In this document: piece after piece, positions 5,427 through 6,231 of the stretch
Numbering within the stretch: the stretch's first letter is position 1
Layout: the number at the start of each line of letters is the position of its first letter
Assembly: GCA_016293155.1 (NCBI GenBank)
Contig: JAEDEU010000090.1
Coordinates: 1 to 6,231 of the forward strand
Origin: Clostridiaceae bacterium
GTDB lineage: Bacteria; Bacillota; Clostridia; Oscillospirales; Butyricicoccaceae
Direction of reading: 5' to 3'
Length of the DNA stretch: 6,231 nucleotides
Made by a program: the position numbers and the translations under genes
The notes under the pieces: generated by a model
Told to the model about the DNA's origin: nothing
Databases searched by the model: none
What the model saw: only the letters and a program-made list of their open reading frames with translations

Positions 5427-5992
5427 TTTCTGCATTTCGGATGCTCTGGAATGAGCGCGCTCTCTGGCTGGCTATCCTGTGTCTTGCGTGCGGGCTTGCG
5501 GCAGGCAGCTATGCCGGAATTTATACGGATAGCTCCGGAATTGCTCCGTTGGCTCAGTCCGTACAGGAGCAGAGCGTCATGCAGCAGGCGTGGACGACGG
5601 CAGTCCCGGTACGTCTGGCGGAGACATTGGGATGGCTTCTGGCGGCGCTTGTCATCGGTTTTTTGCCTGCACGAAGACTGCTGCTGATGCTGCTGATTGC
5701 CGCACGCGGCTTTTTGCTGGGATTTACGCTGAGTGTGATTCCGGCGGAGCTGGGGCTGTGGGGCGTTTATCTGTCCTTTGTCACTGCCGGTCTGGGAGCA
5801 GTGCTGTCTGTACCGGCATTTTTATTCAGCGCAGCAGCCGTTCTGCTGTGCTGCCAGCAGAACGGGCGGCGGCAGTATATCCGCTCGATCGGACGCTATG
5901 GAGCGGTGCTGCGAAGCAGTGCAGTGCTGTGTCTGATCTCTGCGATTTACCGGCTTACGATCGCCCGGCTGCTGTTAAATCTGTATCCGTAA
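5408..5992 (+). CDS. Polytopic membrane protein, possibly SpoIIM-like
   Basis: A 194-residue integral membrane protein with probable helices at about 17-37, 73-87, 90-110, 116-148 (likely two) and 167-184, and basic loops (PARR, NGRRQYIR). The extracytoplasmic segment at 38-70 follows the first helix. RGFLLGFTLS (100-109), together with the surrounding helix order, recalls the KGFSLGFTIS-type segment of the stage II sporulation protein M (SpoIIM/DUF95) family, which acts with SpoIID and SpoIIP in forespore engulfment and is about this size. The match is suggestive, not diagnostic, so no gene symbol is given. The ATG lies 7 bases after AAGGGGG. It is 67 bases after the ProC-like gene and may be cotranscribed with it. 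No canonical GC-stem terminator follows before the tRNA promoter. Confidence 0.6.
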   Translation: MRRVPGFSAFRMLWNERALWLAILCLACGLAAGSYAGIYTDSSGIAPLAQSVQEQSVMQQAWTTAVPVRLAETLGWLLAALVIGFLPARRLLLMLLIAARGFLLGFTLSVIPAELGLWGVYLSFVTAGLGAVLSVPAFLFSAAAVLLCCQQNGRRQYIRSIGRYGAVLRSSAVLCLISAIYRLTIARLLLNLYP

Positions 5993-6010
5993 TCTGTTTT
6001 TTGGTTTTGG

Positions 6011-6041
6011 AAAAAAACATTGATTTTTTTTAAAAAAAGTG
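6011..6041 (+). promoter_or_regulatory. A/T-tract UP-like element upstream of the tRNA promoter
   Basis: Runs of A (6011-6017), T (6024-6031) and A (6032-6038) lie directly upstream of the tRNA -35 box, in the position where RNA polymerase alpha subunits contact UP elements of stable RNA promoters. The same stretch can form an A/T-only hairpin (A-run with T-run), but with no GC stem it is a poor terminator for the preceding gene. Confidence 0.45.
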
Positions 6042-6070
6042 TTGACGAAACGGGTTAGATAGTATATAAT
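6042..6070 (+). promoter_or_regulatory. Strong promoter of tRNA-Ser
   Basis: TTGACG (6042-6047, five of six matches) and TATAAT (6065-6070, six of six) are separated by exactly 17 bp. The start would be near 6077, about 40 bases before the mature tRNA 5' end, leaving a leader for RNase P to remove. It is the best promoter in the window. Confidence 0.85.
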
Positions 6071-6116
6071 CAATATCGTTGTGAGGGAAACCGATCAACA
6101 AAACAAATGAATAGAT

Positions 6117-6207
6117 GGAGAGTTGGCTGAGTGGTCGAAGGCGCACGATTGGAAATCGTGTGTGCGTGATGAGCGTACCCAGGGTTCAAATCCCTGACTC
6201 TCCGCCA
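6117..6207 (+). tRNA. tRNA-Ser (anticodon GGA)
   Basis: A 91-base tRNA including an encoded CCA end. The acceptor stem GGAGAGT (6117-6123) pairs fully with ACTCTCC (6197-6203), with G6204 as discriminator and CCA at 6205-6207. The anticodon stem CACGA/TCGTG (6144-6148, 6156-6160) holds loop TTGGAAA with anticodon GGA (6151-6153), reading serine codons UCC and UCU. The long variable arm (6161-6179, stem 6162-6167 with 6173-6178) is the class II feature expected of tRNA-Ser. The T arm is CAGGG-TTCAAAT-CCCTG (6180-6196). It looks complete and functional. Confidence 0.97.
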
Positions 6208-6231
6208 TGATAGAACGAGTGCTTGATACAA

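Noticed and set aside
6208..6231. Beginning of a second tRNA or gene after tRNA-Ser
   Set aside because: Too short to fold or translate meaningfully before the window ends.

Overview
The window looks like a chromosomal segment from a strictly anaerobic Firmicute of class Clostridia, probably near the Oscillospiraceae/Butyricicoccaceae. The grounds are strong AGGAGG-type ribosome binding sites, sigma-A-type promoters, a yajC-linked SCIFF peptide and radical SAM maturase pair (a hallmark of Clostridia), and a possible SpoIIM-like membrane protein. The family-level placement is inference; moderate GC was judged by eye. No phage genes, IS elements, CRISPR arrays or rRNA were seen.

Layout. (1) 1-1600, plus strand: a possible promoter, a LacX-type aldose 1-epimerase-like protein and a small multi-pass membrane protein, closed by a strong hairpin that probably terminates transcription from both sides. 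(2) 1615-2112, minus strand: a cysteine-rich PEBP/YbhB-like protein with its own promoter, diverging from the next block. (3) 2203-4654, plus strand: yajC, a TIGR04086-like membrane protein, scfA (48-residue SCIFF/ranthipeptide precursor) and scfB (radical SAM/SPASM maturase). A hairpin covers the ribosome binding site of gene 2, and an intrinsic terminator lies between scfA and scfB. (4) 4655-5992, plus strand: a promoter, a structured leader with a possible 8-codon upstream ORF and terminator-like hairpin, an N-domain-only relative of pyrroline-5-carboxylate reductase, and a polytopic membrane protein. (5) 5993-6231: an A/T-rich region with a near-consensus promoter driving tRNA-Ser(GGA).

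How it works together. The functional core is the SCIFF locus. ScfB, through its N-terminal peptide-binding domain, is expected to bind the ScfA leader and install thioether crosslink(s) in the six-cysteine core. YajC and the TIGR04086-like protein are membrane proteins in the same transcription unit; whether they help export the peptide is not shown. The terminator between scfA and scfB would keep the enzyme below the peptide, as expected for a substrate/catalyst pair. The remaining genes appear to be ordinary housekeeping or poorly characterised neighbours.
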